Shown: one piece after another, positions 1-9,930 of the stretch
Numbering within the stretch: the first letter of the stretch is position 1
How the letters are laid out: the number at the start of each line of letters is the position of its first letter
Assembly: GCA_027972325.1 (NCBI GenBank)
Contig: JAPMOS010000001.1
Location: 591,001-655,000 of the forward strand
Length of the DNA: 64,000 nucleotides
Direction: 5' to 3'
From: Paratrimastix pyriformis
Taxonomy: Eukaryota; Preaxostyla; Paratrimastigidae
The notes under the pieces: model-generated
Database searches by the model: none
What the model was told of the DNA's origin: nothing
The model's input: the letters and a program-made list of their open reading frames with translations, nothing else
Translations under genes and position numbers: made by a program

Positions 1-1140
1 GTGGCGGAGGTGGCGGAGGCGGAGGTGGCGGAGGAGGCGGAGGTGGGAGTGAAGGGGGTGGAGGCGGGGGAGGCGGGGGAGGCAGAGGAGGTGGTGGAGG
101 CAGTGGAGGAGAGGGAGAGAGAGGAGAGCGGGTGGGAGGAGAGCGGGCAGGAGGAGGAGGAGGAGTTGGGGGAGAGGGAGAGCGGGGACGGGAACGGGAG
201 GCAACAGGAGGAGTAACAGTTAGAGGAGGCGGCGGGGGAGAAGGCAGTGATGACGGCGGTCGTGCTCGTGCTCGCCGCCGCTTTCGTCTATTTGTGGTAG
301 GCACCGGTGGAGCATCACTGGATGAACTTCCCGATGAAAACCAGCAGCTTCTGCTGGTGCTGCCCTGGCTTCTAGGGCTGCTGCTGCGGCTGGGAGTGCT
401 GGAGCTGCGGCTAGGGCTGGGGCTGGCTGATGTCGCGCTTGTGGCGCTGAGCGATTCGCTGCGACAGGAGTCCGAGCCTTCGCCGTCGACATCCGAATGG
501 TTCCGTTCTCCTTTGCTCTGTCGAGATCGTGGCGAGTGGGCCCGCCGCCCTTCGTGTCGAGGGAGGAAGATCACGCCCGGGTAGCGCCGTATGGGGGACC
601 CCAAGAAGGAGTCCACCGGACGCCAGTCGACCCCCCGGGACCGGAGGGCGATGGTGCCCTTCCGCAGGGCCAACCACACGCGCCGCCCCAAGCGGGTCGT
701 CGTCCCAATTCGGGCATTACACTGACGGCAGAACACCTGCACATGATAAAGCGTGCGGTCCAGCAAAGGAACCAGCGCACAGCCAGGCGATCCACAGACC
801 TTCTTTCCAATGCGCTTGTCGGTGGGGTTCGGGCACGCGGTGAGTGTGAGGTTCTGGAGGAGGTCCGGGGAAAGGGACAAAAAGCCCACCCCCAGGGGCG
901 GGAGTGACGAGACGGCCAGCCGGGTGGTGGGACAAAGCCAGGCCATGCACGCGGCGCAGTGCACACTGGGGGGCGAATTCAGGTTCTTTTGGGACTGGTC
1001 GTTGCTGTTCAATGGAGCGGTGGGTTGGGTTGGGTGTGATCCGGCGCGGGATTGCTGCCCGCTCCGTCGGAGGACGCCACGCCTCTGGATAGCAGCGTGC
1101 GGTGCAGGTGCCGTGGTCGTCGGTGGAAGAAGAGGAGCCT
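1..1140 (-). CDS. Zinc-binding domain followed by Pro/Ser-rich tail (3' partial; probably the end of the SUMO-ligase gene)
   Basis: This minus-strand frame stays open to the left edge, so the C-terminus is outside the window. The conserved-looking part has eight cysteines and a nearby histidine: a HCAAC pair (947-961), C at 932-934, C at 833-835, C at 794-796, C at 779-781 and a CRQC pair (719-730), followed by an NARIG motif. The spacing and the FCRQC-NARIG ending recall the Yippee/Mis18/cereblon zinc fold, but I cannot confirm that family. After the domain come basic, Ser-rich, then Pro/Ser-rich segments, typical of disordered nuclear proteins. The frame upstream passes into 11-bp repeats. 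An acceptor-like CAG lies just before the HCAAC exon (about 963), so the domain may be spliced to the Pro-rich exon at 1.2-2.2 kb. No stop or start separates it convincingly from the SUMO-ligase gene. Confidence 0.4.
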
Positions 1141-1215
1141 GAGTCGTGGGCTGGCGCCGGATCGGAATCAGGGTCGGGAGTTGGGCTGAGGGAGGGGGCA
1201 GGGGCAGGAACTGGG

Positions 1216-4200
1216 TCAAGGGAGGGGGCAGGAGCCGGGTTGGGAGGAGCTGGGTTGGGAGGAGCTGGGTTGGGGGAGGGGGCTGGAGTTGGATCGGGGG
1301 AAGTAGGAGCTGGGTCGGGGCTGGGTCGGGGGCTGGGTCGGGGCTGGGTCGGGGCTGGGTCGGGGCTGGGTCGGGGCTGGGTCGGGGCTGGGTCGGGGCT
1401 GGGTCGGGGCTGGGTCGGGGCTGGGTCGGGGGCTGGGTCGGGGTCGGGGCTGGACAAAGAGATTGGTGGGTGGGGGCGCGAGGTGTGACGGTCGAGACGG
1501 AGAAGAATGGGCTCGAGTGGCCGGGATTGGTGGCGCTGGCCAAGCCAGAGATCGAGTCAGGACATCCTGGGCCACGGCGGAACGCATTCTGGCGAGAGAG
1601 GCGTCGAGGAGGGGTGGCACAGGGGCCCCCTGGGCAAGGTCTGCACAAGACGGTTGTGAGGCTCCAAACCGTCTCCAGGTCCCGATCCCGGCTGGTGGGG
1701 CGGGAGACCGTGGAGGAGGCAAGAAGGCGAGCGAGGGCTCGGTCGATGGTAAGGGAGTCACGGGCGCAGCGAGCGACAGTTCGACCGGCTCCGGGGATGG
1801 GGGCGAAAGGAGTCCTGCCAGCTCAACCGTCAAGGAACCTCGAAGAAGGGGTGGCGAAGATGGGGGATGGCGGCGGTCCTTCGTCCAGGTGGACAGTGAA
1901 ACGACTCCTGCCGTCCCACTTGGCGTGGCGCTGGACGGGCTGGAAGGAGTGGCGGGGGGCGGGCGAGGTTGCGGCAGTGTGGGAGCTGGCCCAGACACGG
2001 CGAAGGAGTTCAAACGAGAGGGAATGAGGAGCGACGCAGAGGATGTGGGGCGCTCCGGCGTGACGCGTGTGGGTGGGCCGGAGAGAGGGGGAGTGGACAG
2101 AGAAAGAGATGGCAGCAGGGGGGCGGTTGACCCACTGGGTTCAGTCTGGATTGGGCCATTCACGCCAGGAAGTGACTCGGGCGGAAAAGCGGAGAGCGGG
2201 GCAGAAGAGTCTGGTTGCTCCGGATGGAGAGCGGCTGCAAACGGCCCGTCTATCGTAGCACAAAGAGACAGAAGGCCTGGAGCAAGAGTTGATGAGGGAA
2301 CGGCTGGTGTTGGTGGTGCTGGTGCTTGTGCTGGTGTTGGTGCTGCTGCTGGTGCTGCTGGTGCTGCTGGTGCTGCTGGTGCTGCTGGTGCTGCTGGTGC
2401 TGCTGGTGCTGCTGGTGCTGCTGGTGCTGGTGCTGGTGCTGGTGCTGCTGGTGCTTGTGCTTGTGCTTGTGCTGGCGCAGGTGCTGGCGCAGGTGCTGGC
2501 GCAGGTGCTGGCGCAGGTGCTGGCGCAGGTGCTGGCGCAGGTGCTGGCGCAGGTGCTGGCGCAGGTGCTGGCGCAGGTGCTGGCGCAGGTGCTGGCGCAG
2601 GTGCTGGCGCAGGTGCTGGCGCAGGTGCTGGCGCAGGTGCTGGCGTGCTGGCGCAGGTGCTGGCGCAGGTGCTGGCGCAGGTGCTGGCGCAGGTGCTGGC
2701 GCAGGTGCTGGCGCAGGTGCTGGCGCAGGTGCTGGCGCAGGAGCGGGAGCCGGCGCAGGAGCTGGCGTTGACAGCAATGGTGCTGGAGGAGGGACCGCGG
2801 ACGAAAGCAAGCCTTTCGGGGCTTCGAGCCTCGAGGCTGGACCCACGGATGAGTCGGCACGTGCGGATTGAGGCGGCGGAGGGGGGGTGAAGGTGCCAAA
2901 CCCAGGCAGAAAGGGGGACAGCACCCGCTGGCTTGCCGGAGCTGAGGGCAGAGGGAGAGAGAGGCCGTTGTCTACTGTCTGTGGCTTGCGCCCAGGGCTG
3001 AGTACGAGCTGCGGTAAATGGCTCGATTCAACGAGTCTCAGAAGAGGAGGGGGCGGAAAAGCGAGGAGGCTGGGCGAGACGGGGGTTAAGCGACGAGGGG
3101 AGAGGGACTGAGCCCGGGGAGGAGACGAAGAAACGGAAGCAAGCAAGGGCCAAGCGAGCGGCAAGGGTAATGGCATCGGAGGTGGCTGTATGGATGCGAG
3201 CGTCTGGGCTTGCGCAGATACTGGTGCAACTACCGCAAGCTGGGCTGACGCAGGGATGGAGGCAGGGACTGGGGCGTGGGCTGGAGCGGTGACTGGAGCG
3301 GTGACTGGAGCGGTGACTGGAGCGGTGACTGGAGCGGTGACTGGAGCGGTGACTGGAGCGGTGACTGGAGCGGTGACTGGAGCGGTGACTGGAGCGGGGA
3401 CTGGAGCGGGGGCTGGAGCGGGGGCTGGAGCGGGGGCTGGAGCGGGGCTGGAGCGGGGGCTGGAGCGGGGGCTGGAGCGGGGCTGGAGCGGGGGCTGGAG
3501 CGGGGGCTGGAGCGGGGCTGGAGCGGTGACTGGAGCGGGGGCTGGAGCGGGGGCTGGAGCGGGGGCTGGAGCGGGGGCTGGAGCGGGGGCTGGAGCGGGG
3601 GCTGGAGCGGGGGCTGGAGCGGGGGCTGGAGCGGGGGCTGGAGCGGGGGCTGGAGCGGGGGCTGGAGCGGGGGCTGGAGCGGGGGCTGGAGCGGTGACTG
3701 GAGCGGGGGCTGGAGCGGGTGCTGGTGCTGGAGCGGGTGCTGGTGCTGGAGCGGGTGCTGGTGCTGGAGCGGGTGCTGGTGCTGGAGCGGGTGCTGGAGC
3801 GGGTGCTGAAGCGGGTGCTGAAGCGGGTGCTGAAGCGGGTGCTGGAGCGGGTGCTGGAGCGGGTGCTGGAGCGGGTGCTGGAGCGGGTGCTGGAGCGGGG
3901 ATAAACGTCGGGCGGGATGGTGCAGGAACCAGCGCTGGCTGGGGGAACGACGGCCCATGATCCGTGGGCTTGCTTTGCCCCACAAAACGGATTGCGTCGA
4001 GGATGTATGAGATTGTCATGGCTATTCTGACGTCGCTGGAGGTCCATTTCAGGAAACCGTCCGTTGAGATGCAGACAGGGCGCGGGGGCCGTGTCTCGAG
4101 TCGCTCTGTACGAAGTCGTGCAGGGTCGGGCGCATCGACCACTTTCTCTGTGCTTGGCGGCCATGGCTCGCGCGAGGCTCTGGGGCCAGGGCTGGGTGGA

Positions 4201-6979
4201 CGCAACCAGCGAGCCTGGACGGGTACTTGAGGAAGAGCCACCAACAAAGGGTCCTCACTCCAGTCCATCAGGTCAGGGAAGAGTGTAGGATCGATGGGCT
4301 TCGTGAGTGGTTCTTTGGGAGTCAACACGGGTGGACAGTCGGGACCTGCCGGGAAACGGGGGCCCAGGAAATCCGTCTGATAGAAGCGGAGCCACTGCAC
4401 CACCATCTGCTGGAGTGGGGTCACGGCCGCCCGAATCGGAGGCAACAACGCCTGCCCGATGGAGAGCGATGAAGTCAGAAAGAAAAATTCACGGGAGACG
4501 GACAAGCGCCACCAAGGCCAGGCACGGGGGCTTCAGTTCCTCACTGTTGTCATCCAGGACGAGTGGGGCCATTGGGTCGGCTGGCTTGACCAGGACCGTT
4601 CGGGGCGACAGCGAGGCGCTCCGGCTGGGCCGCACGGAATCTTGGGGCTCCTCCAGGGACGAGGCACGAGCAGGGGCATCTCGAGTGACTGCCGGGTCTT
4701 GAGTGACTGCCGAGGCGTCTTGAGTGGATGTTGAGGCGTCATGACTGGAGACCGGGACGTCCGGAAAGGGGACCGGTTCACCCCGGTGCGAAGCCACCCA
4801 ATTAATGACACTCCCAAGAAACGAACGTGAGCAGAACAAAGAAACGAAACAGACACTTTTTGGATCAGGCCCGGGTCTCGTCTGGCCTGGATCTCAGCTC
4901 GAGTTGACGCCCAAGTCTCCTGTGACAATTGCAACAAGGTCTTCGTTAACTCGCCCAATCGATGAGCCTGAGCGCTGCCCATGTCCCGCAGGGCGGGGTG
5001 TCCAAGGAGCTCAGCGACGTTCGGTGTGCTGGGGGGTGAGCTCACTGGAGAACTGGGGCAGGTGGACGTGGGTCCGAGAGTGTCCGGCGAGACCGAAGGG
5101 TGGGACGGCGGGACCGACTGCTGACTCTCGGCTGCGCACCCCACCAACCATCAGAACAGATTGCACGCGGGAAGGAAACAGACGGATCGGGCTCGGCGGG
5201 GATGGAGGGAGGGGCTGGCCCGGCTCGTGTTTGATGGGATGTGCTGGGATGGGCCGAACAGCAAGCGCAGCCTGCTGTGCCTCCAGAGTGGCATCGTCCA
5301 CTTCTTCGTCGAGATCCACAACTGGGGGCAAAAAAAAGTGCTTTGGTTTTTCTCTGCTTTACGCTGTGAACAGACCCACTGACGGAGAAGGAGTCACTGT
5401 CCCCGGATGAGCAGCGGGCCCTGAGGCTAAGGATGAAGTCTCTTCGACCAGCCCTTTTTCACGGTCGATGGTCACACATAGAGACTGAGGTGGTGGCGGT
5501 GGGGGCGGCAGAGGGCCAAGGAAGTCCGGGGCCGGTGGTGGAGGCCCATGGAAACAATTGAGCAGGATGGACATCAGATATCCATCCAATAAGAGCCGGT
5601 CCACCGGGACAGGCTCTCTGCAGATGGGGCACCGGCCTTCCACGCCCTGACCAACAAGCGTGAGAGGGCATGGAGGGCGGCGCGCCAGACAGGATGGAGC
5701 CGCAGAACGTCGAGAAATGTCACCAAGTCGAAGGGAGTTGTGTGGCGGCAGGCGCGGCCTCGGACAGGGATTTCGATCAACTCTGAAAAACAGAAAGCAA
5801 CATCATGACGCATGACCAGCGAAGACAGACTGCGAGTGATCGGACATCGGAAGGAAATGGTCCTGGCATCCTCTTGAATGGTTGGCAGATCTGAAGAAAG
5901 GGGCAAACAAAATGATGGATGAGAGGGCGAGAGGATGAGCATCCCCATGGCTTCTTGAAGTATTCACCACCTCCCCTCCCCCTCCCTCCCCCTCCCCTCC
6001 CCCCTCCCTCCCCTCCCTCCATCCCCCTCCCTCCCCCTCCTCCCTCCCCCCCTCTCCCACCTCCTCCCCCACCTCCTCCCCTCCCTCCCCACCCCATCCC
6101 TCCGACAGACGAAATCTGAGGAGTGAGTGGATGGGCTCCACCCAGGTGAGCGCGGGAAGCACTTCCGCGACACTGACATGACGGTGGAGCGAGAGATGTG
6201 TATAGTCGATAAAAGGTTGCCATAAGCGGACTGGTGAAGCGCTCGGCGAAAAGTCCCGAGCCCCTACAAATCAGGTGAGTTGCCAGCCGGACGGCTTGTG
6301 GGCAGACCGACAGCCATTTGTGTCCGGTTGTGCTTCAAGACAGTTCCGACGGGGTGGGAAGAATGATGAACAACACTGCGAAAACATTAGCCCCAATGAA
6401 AAAGGAGAAAGACAGACAGAGACACGCCGGGGGGTGCACCGGAGGGGGGCAGAAGGAGCTCCAGTGTCGCATCGCCGGGATCATCCTCAGGGTCCGGGAA
6501 GAACCACGAAGGGCGGATGTAGTCCAATTGAAATGGCCGGATGGTCGCCAGAGTAAGTGTATCGACAATAAACTGCGGGAGAAAGCGAGGGTGAACCATG
6601 CGGAATAATGATGACAGACATTTGGTGGTGGGTTGGGGTCGGCGAGACAAACCCCGATATTTTTCATTAAACGGCATAACAACAAGAAAGGGGGCGATTC
6701 GGGGGTCCGGCGGGATGATCGGACGAGGATTTCAACAAGTTGCGCGAGTCGCTCCACTTTTCTTTGAGCGGGTTTCTCACCAATTGTTTTCAGGACAATA
6801 CCGAGCTGTCCTGACTTGCATTTGGCAAGCGCAGTCTTAAAACGGGCCTCGAGCAGCGTGCAGCGAGAGAAAGGACGCCGGCACGGGCCTCCTCGGCCCA
6901 CGTGTTGAAGGCTCTGTTTTGATTTGGCGATCATTTCGATGGCCTCCCAACCGAAGGACGGCCATATATCTTTCGCCAT
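1216..6979 (-). CDS. PIAS/Siz-type SUMO E3 ligase with very long Pro/Ala-rich C-terminal extension (multi-exon)
   Basis: SP-RING ligases move SUMO from the E2 enzyme to nuclear targets. The domains follow PIAS order. A SAP helix pair starts near 6,850 ([17 protein letters not shown]). PINIT-like exons lie at about 6,440-6,570 and 6,290-6,380. The SP-RING is split by introns: RCPIT ends at 5,831, a 48-bp intron follows (5,783-5,830), then [13 protein letters not shown], then [19 protein letters not shown] near 5,640. A SUMO-interacting motif, [11 protein letters not shown], follows near 5,325. Exons to about 4,490, then a 751-codon frame (4,505-2,250), rejoin in phase through GTCTG/GTCCG introns. 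The extension holds Ala-Pro arrays and Pro/Ser-rich sequence down to about 1.2 kb. An irregular 8-bp unit near 2,645 shifts the frame inside an array; the Ala-Pro frame then continues to 1,216. The start ATG at 6,979 (MAKDIW) is the best available. The core family call is secure; the 3' end is not. Confidence 0.8.
1310..1455. repeat. 11-bp minisatellite (ctgggtcgggg)
   Basis: About a dozen tandem copies of an 11-bp unit are seen, with some units lengthened by a base. On the minus strand it reads as Pro-rich in all three frames, because 11 bp times three equals eleven codons, so slippage would never meet a stop. Confidence 0.9.
2320..2750. repeat. Ala-Pro-coding minisatellites (6-bp and 12-bp units)
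   Basis: A ggtgct-type array (about 2,320-2,465) passes into about 23 copies of the 12-bp unit gcgcaggtgctg (about 2,470-2,745). On the gene strand both give Ala-Pro when read in one frame. One unit near 2,645 is 8 bp, so the frame changes inside the array. Confidence 0.9.
3285..3900. repeat. 12-bp Ala-Pro-coding minisatellites
   Basis: There are three adjoining 12-bp families: ggagcggtgact (to about 3,395), ggagcgggggct (to about 3,710, with a few short units) and ggagcgggtgct (to 3,900). The 751-codon minus-strand frame reads through all of them as Ala-Pro or Ala-Pro-Val-Thr repeats. The few short units around 3,440-3,520 change the repeat peptide for a short distance but the frame stays open. 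Confidence 0.9.
5950..6112 (-). repeat. Polypurine intron segment of the SUMO-ligase gene
   Basis: The plus strand is almost purely C and T here (ccctcccc-type), so the transcript is almost pure purine. It lies between the PINIT-like and SP-RING exons and shows no coding sense in the gene's frame. Confidence 0.6.
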
Positions 6980-7203
6980 TCATATGGATGACACACCACA
7001 GGTCAGTCATCATGCGGCCCGCGATTCGCAACCCTCTCGAAACTGGCTAGGTTCCCTTCTCCGTCAGCCCGCGGACCCGACTCGAAAGGGTTTTTACAAC
7101 TTATGCCGCACGCATTCAAATAGAACGCAAAACTCTTCGGTCTGCGCCTCTGACGACATCTCAGTCACTCCATCTGCAGATTCTATCTGAATGCGGACCG
7201 CCT

Positions 7204-7459
7204 CAATGATGATGCGACAGTGGAAGAGAGTGAGATAACTGATGGCTCGGTTCTTTTATGTGTGACCCAGCAGATTGGTGGCGGGAGGCAATAGACCGAC
7301 CATGCCCATCTGAAAACGTGGAAAAAAGTTGGCCCCGGGGGACAATGGAGTCACTGCCGAACAGACAACGGTGGCGGGAGGAAGGGGAGGAAGGAAAATG
7401 ACGAAGACTGGGGTTAGAAAGGAGAGACCATTGGGGTCCGCCCGCTCGATTGGCGTCAT
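7204..7459. other. Lower-GC spacer downstream of the F-box/GTPase gene
   Basis: A minus-strand frame is open here but shows no recognisable motif. It probably holds the 3' end or 3' UTR of the F-box/GTPase gene. The spacer to the SUMO-ligase start (6,979) shows nothing clear either. Confidence 0.4.
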
Positions 7460-9799
7460 TCAAATTTCCCTTTTGCTCTTTGTGATGGCCGCGAGTGCGC
7501 TGACACCGCAGATCCTGGCCCATCGTTCTACTCCGGCAGTTGCCCCTTCGTCCCCGGGCCAACACGTTTTTTCCCCTTCAAATGACATTAGAGTGCCGTC
7601 CAGGTGTCCCACCAGCCCAGTCGACCCATACGCGGGGGGGTATTGGGGTCCAAAAGCGAGAAGCAAACGCCGGTCATTCTCGAATGGGCACAATATTTTT
7701 GCGGCTTTTCCCATCCATGACGACAGAAAAAAAGCTCGGTTGCCAGATTTGCGGTGCGGGGGGACGGCAAACTTCTGGGTCGAGAAGACAAAGAGATCAT
7801 CAGCCAGCTTGCGCGGCAATGGGGTTTTTCAAGCCCACTCCTCCAGGTGATACGGTCTTTGGGCGAAAGGTGGTAACCTCAGATGTGTCCGATAGAGCAA
7901 GCACGCAACCTAAAGATGGGGGTCAGACGTTCGGAAAGGGATCCACCGGACACACTCGGCAGAAAAGCGGCCCCACAGACCAACGTCGTGTCTATCAGAG
8001 AATGGACTGGGGCCGGCCGGGGAGTGGGGCCATCTCTTATGCCCAGGGCCGACTGGTGGCCAAAAAGCACTGCCGGAAGGCGAGGGTGCCTGGCCGGGCC
8101 GCCCAAGGTCCGGGGCCCTTCCTCCTCGTCTAAGGACATGTGCCGGGCGCGGCAGACTTTCGGGACGATGCCAGGACGAGAGCCCGTCATGAGGTCGTCG
8201 AAACTGTCGTCCCGGGTGAAACTTGGGCTCTCCGAGCGGTCCTGATCGGTCGTCTCATCGTCCATCCGGTGCACCCAGTCGTGGTCCTGCGACTCACCAA
8301 GGGCCGAGCATTCCAGGTAGAGGCATGGAAAGGACCGGTCCACGGCTGCCTCGCGCTCGGAGCGGGCCGCAGACGCGCCAACCTTCATGTCGTTAGCTGC
8401 AAAGCGTGGCTGCCGATGGGTACGAGCGAAGGCAAGCGCTGCCAAGGTGGAGATCTGCGGGGATGCCCGCGCACCGGGGGATCGTGTGAGGGCGGGAGCA
8501 GCCGAGGATGAGACCTTGCGGTGGGGGTGGTCGGCCCGGGTGCCCACGAAGACCGCGTACGAGTTGGAGGTGGCGGGCCCGTTGCGGAGGAACGCTTGGT
8601 ACCACCGTTCTAGAAACCCTCCATGCTGCTACTGTGGTCCCTGAGGGTGGTCGTCAGACCTGCTTCCTCAAGCCCCCGGGACCGGGCCAGGTCGATGACA
8701 ATGATCACCATATGGGGATTCTGCAGCAGAGGCAGCCGCTCGGGGTTGGCATGCGACTCGCCCAGGTTCAGGCTCACCAGGCGCCCCATCAGCAGCACCG
8801 TGGCCGAGCCGCCCCAGGAACTTGGGGCGCTCGGGGGTCGCCGTCTGTGGGGGTGCGCCGCGCTGGCCTGGGGGCTCCTGGGTTCGGGCTCGGGCGGGGG
8901 CGTGGTAACCCCACCTGGGCCCGCGTCTCCCACTGGAGTGGGCGGGTCCGTGGCGGTGGTGGTGTCGGTGCCGGTGTCGATGGTGGTATCGGTGTAGCCG
9001 CCGTCGTGGGAGGTGTCGGTGTCGGTGTCATCGCCGCCATCGACGGACACGTCGAGTTCGGTGCGTGGAGGAGGCTGCCTCGGTTCACGGTCGGGGCCTA
9101 TGGAGGAGCATCGAGAGGGGTGGGCAGGCGGATGTGAGGAAAGAGAGGAAGTGTCTGAAGATCTTTGAAATGAGAGGGTACCAGAGAGTGTCAGGGGCTG
9201 GCACGGGCGGACGATTGGGACCCAGCTGCTCCAGGATGCACTTGAGGAGCTCCGTCTTGCCCGACCGTGGCGGGCCGAAGACGACGGCCTTGAGCTGCAA
9301 AGTCCGGCGGGTGTCCTGCCGGGTGAGGTGGAACGAGTCCAGCAGGGGGGTGTCGTCCATCACCTCACGAGAGAACCAGTGGAACCGATCTCTCCAAAAG
9401 CAGAATGGCATGACATATTGTGAAAAGAAAAAAGAGCGCCAAGAGGGGTGCGGGGGAGGCGGCGGGGGTGGGACAGCTCCAGGAGCAGTCGACTAAATTG
9501 GCTATTGCTCGAAATAAAGAAGTGCTAGAAATCCAGACCAAAAAAAAATGGGCACGACAAGAAGCTTCAAACCAGAGTGCCTCAGAACAAAGGGCCGAGG
9601 CGAAGAAACGATTCACTCCAGCCCAAGTTGTCCAGTCACAGGGGTTCGAGTGATCAAGGAAAATTTTCAGGAAGATTGTTCCAGGGAGCCGTGAAAAAAA
9701 ATCGGGATTTTGGGCGCTTTCCGAGAATTTTTGGAAATCAAAGACGGGCGGCGTGCAAACGGAGAAGTAGAGTTGAAGGCGCCGGAGGAATGCCGGCAT
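7460..9799 (-). CDS. F-box protein with P-loop GTPase-like domain (multi-exon; 3' end uncertain)
   Basis: The first exon has an F-box-like helix set (LPGTIFLKIFLDHSNPCDW, near 9,690). A later exon gives LKAVVFGPPRSGKTELLK, a Walker A/G1 motif, near 9,270-9,290. After an acidic Thr/Asp-rich insert come a hydrophobic strand pair (MVIIVIDLARS, near 8,700), a G4-like VFVGTRADHP (near 8,540) and a G5-like ECSALGES (near 8,310). The order and spacing suggest a Rab- or ROC-like small GTPase; the G3 position reads LGES, so DxxG is not kept. F-box proteins normally bring substrates to an SCF ubiquitin ligase; a nucleotide switch on one would be unusual. The ATG at 9,799 (MPAFLRR) was chosen because an in-frame one at 9,907 would leave only 23 bp to the divergent EFHB start. 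The end near 7,460 is a guess, since several frames remain open in this lower-GC stretch. Confidence 0.55.
7521..7577 (+). repeat. 57-bp dispersed repeat, copy 1
   Basis: It matches 56,051-56,107 at 53 of 57 positions by eye, and the match stops sharply at both ends. The core is tccccgggccaacacgtttt. This copy is in or next to the last exon of the F-box/GTPase gene. Confidence 0.85.
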
Positions 9800-9930
9800 A
9801 TACACACTTGATTTTTTGATTGGCTTGCTTGGCCTTGGCCCCATCAGGAAAAAAAGGCCAGCGGCTGCTGGGATAGATTTAGATAAACACTTGGTAATAT
9901 TGGTCAACGTCCCATTTCAAACCAATAGAA

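Noticed and set aside
1463-2890. Plus-strand Gly-Ala-rich frame opposite the SUMO-ligase tail
   Set aside because: It is the complement of the Ala-Pro arrays. The minus strand has conserved domains and in-phase splicing.
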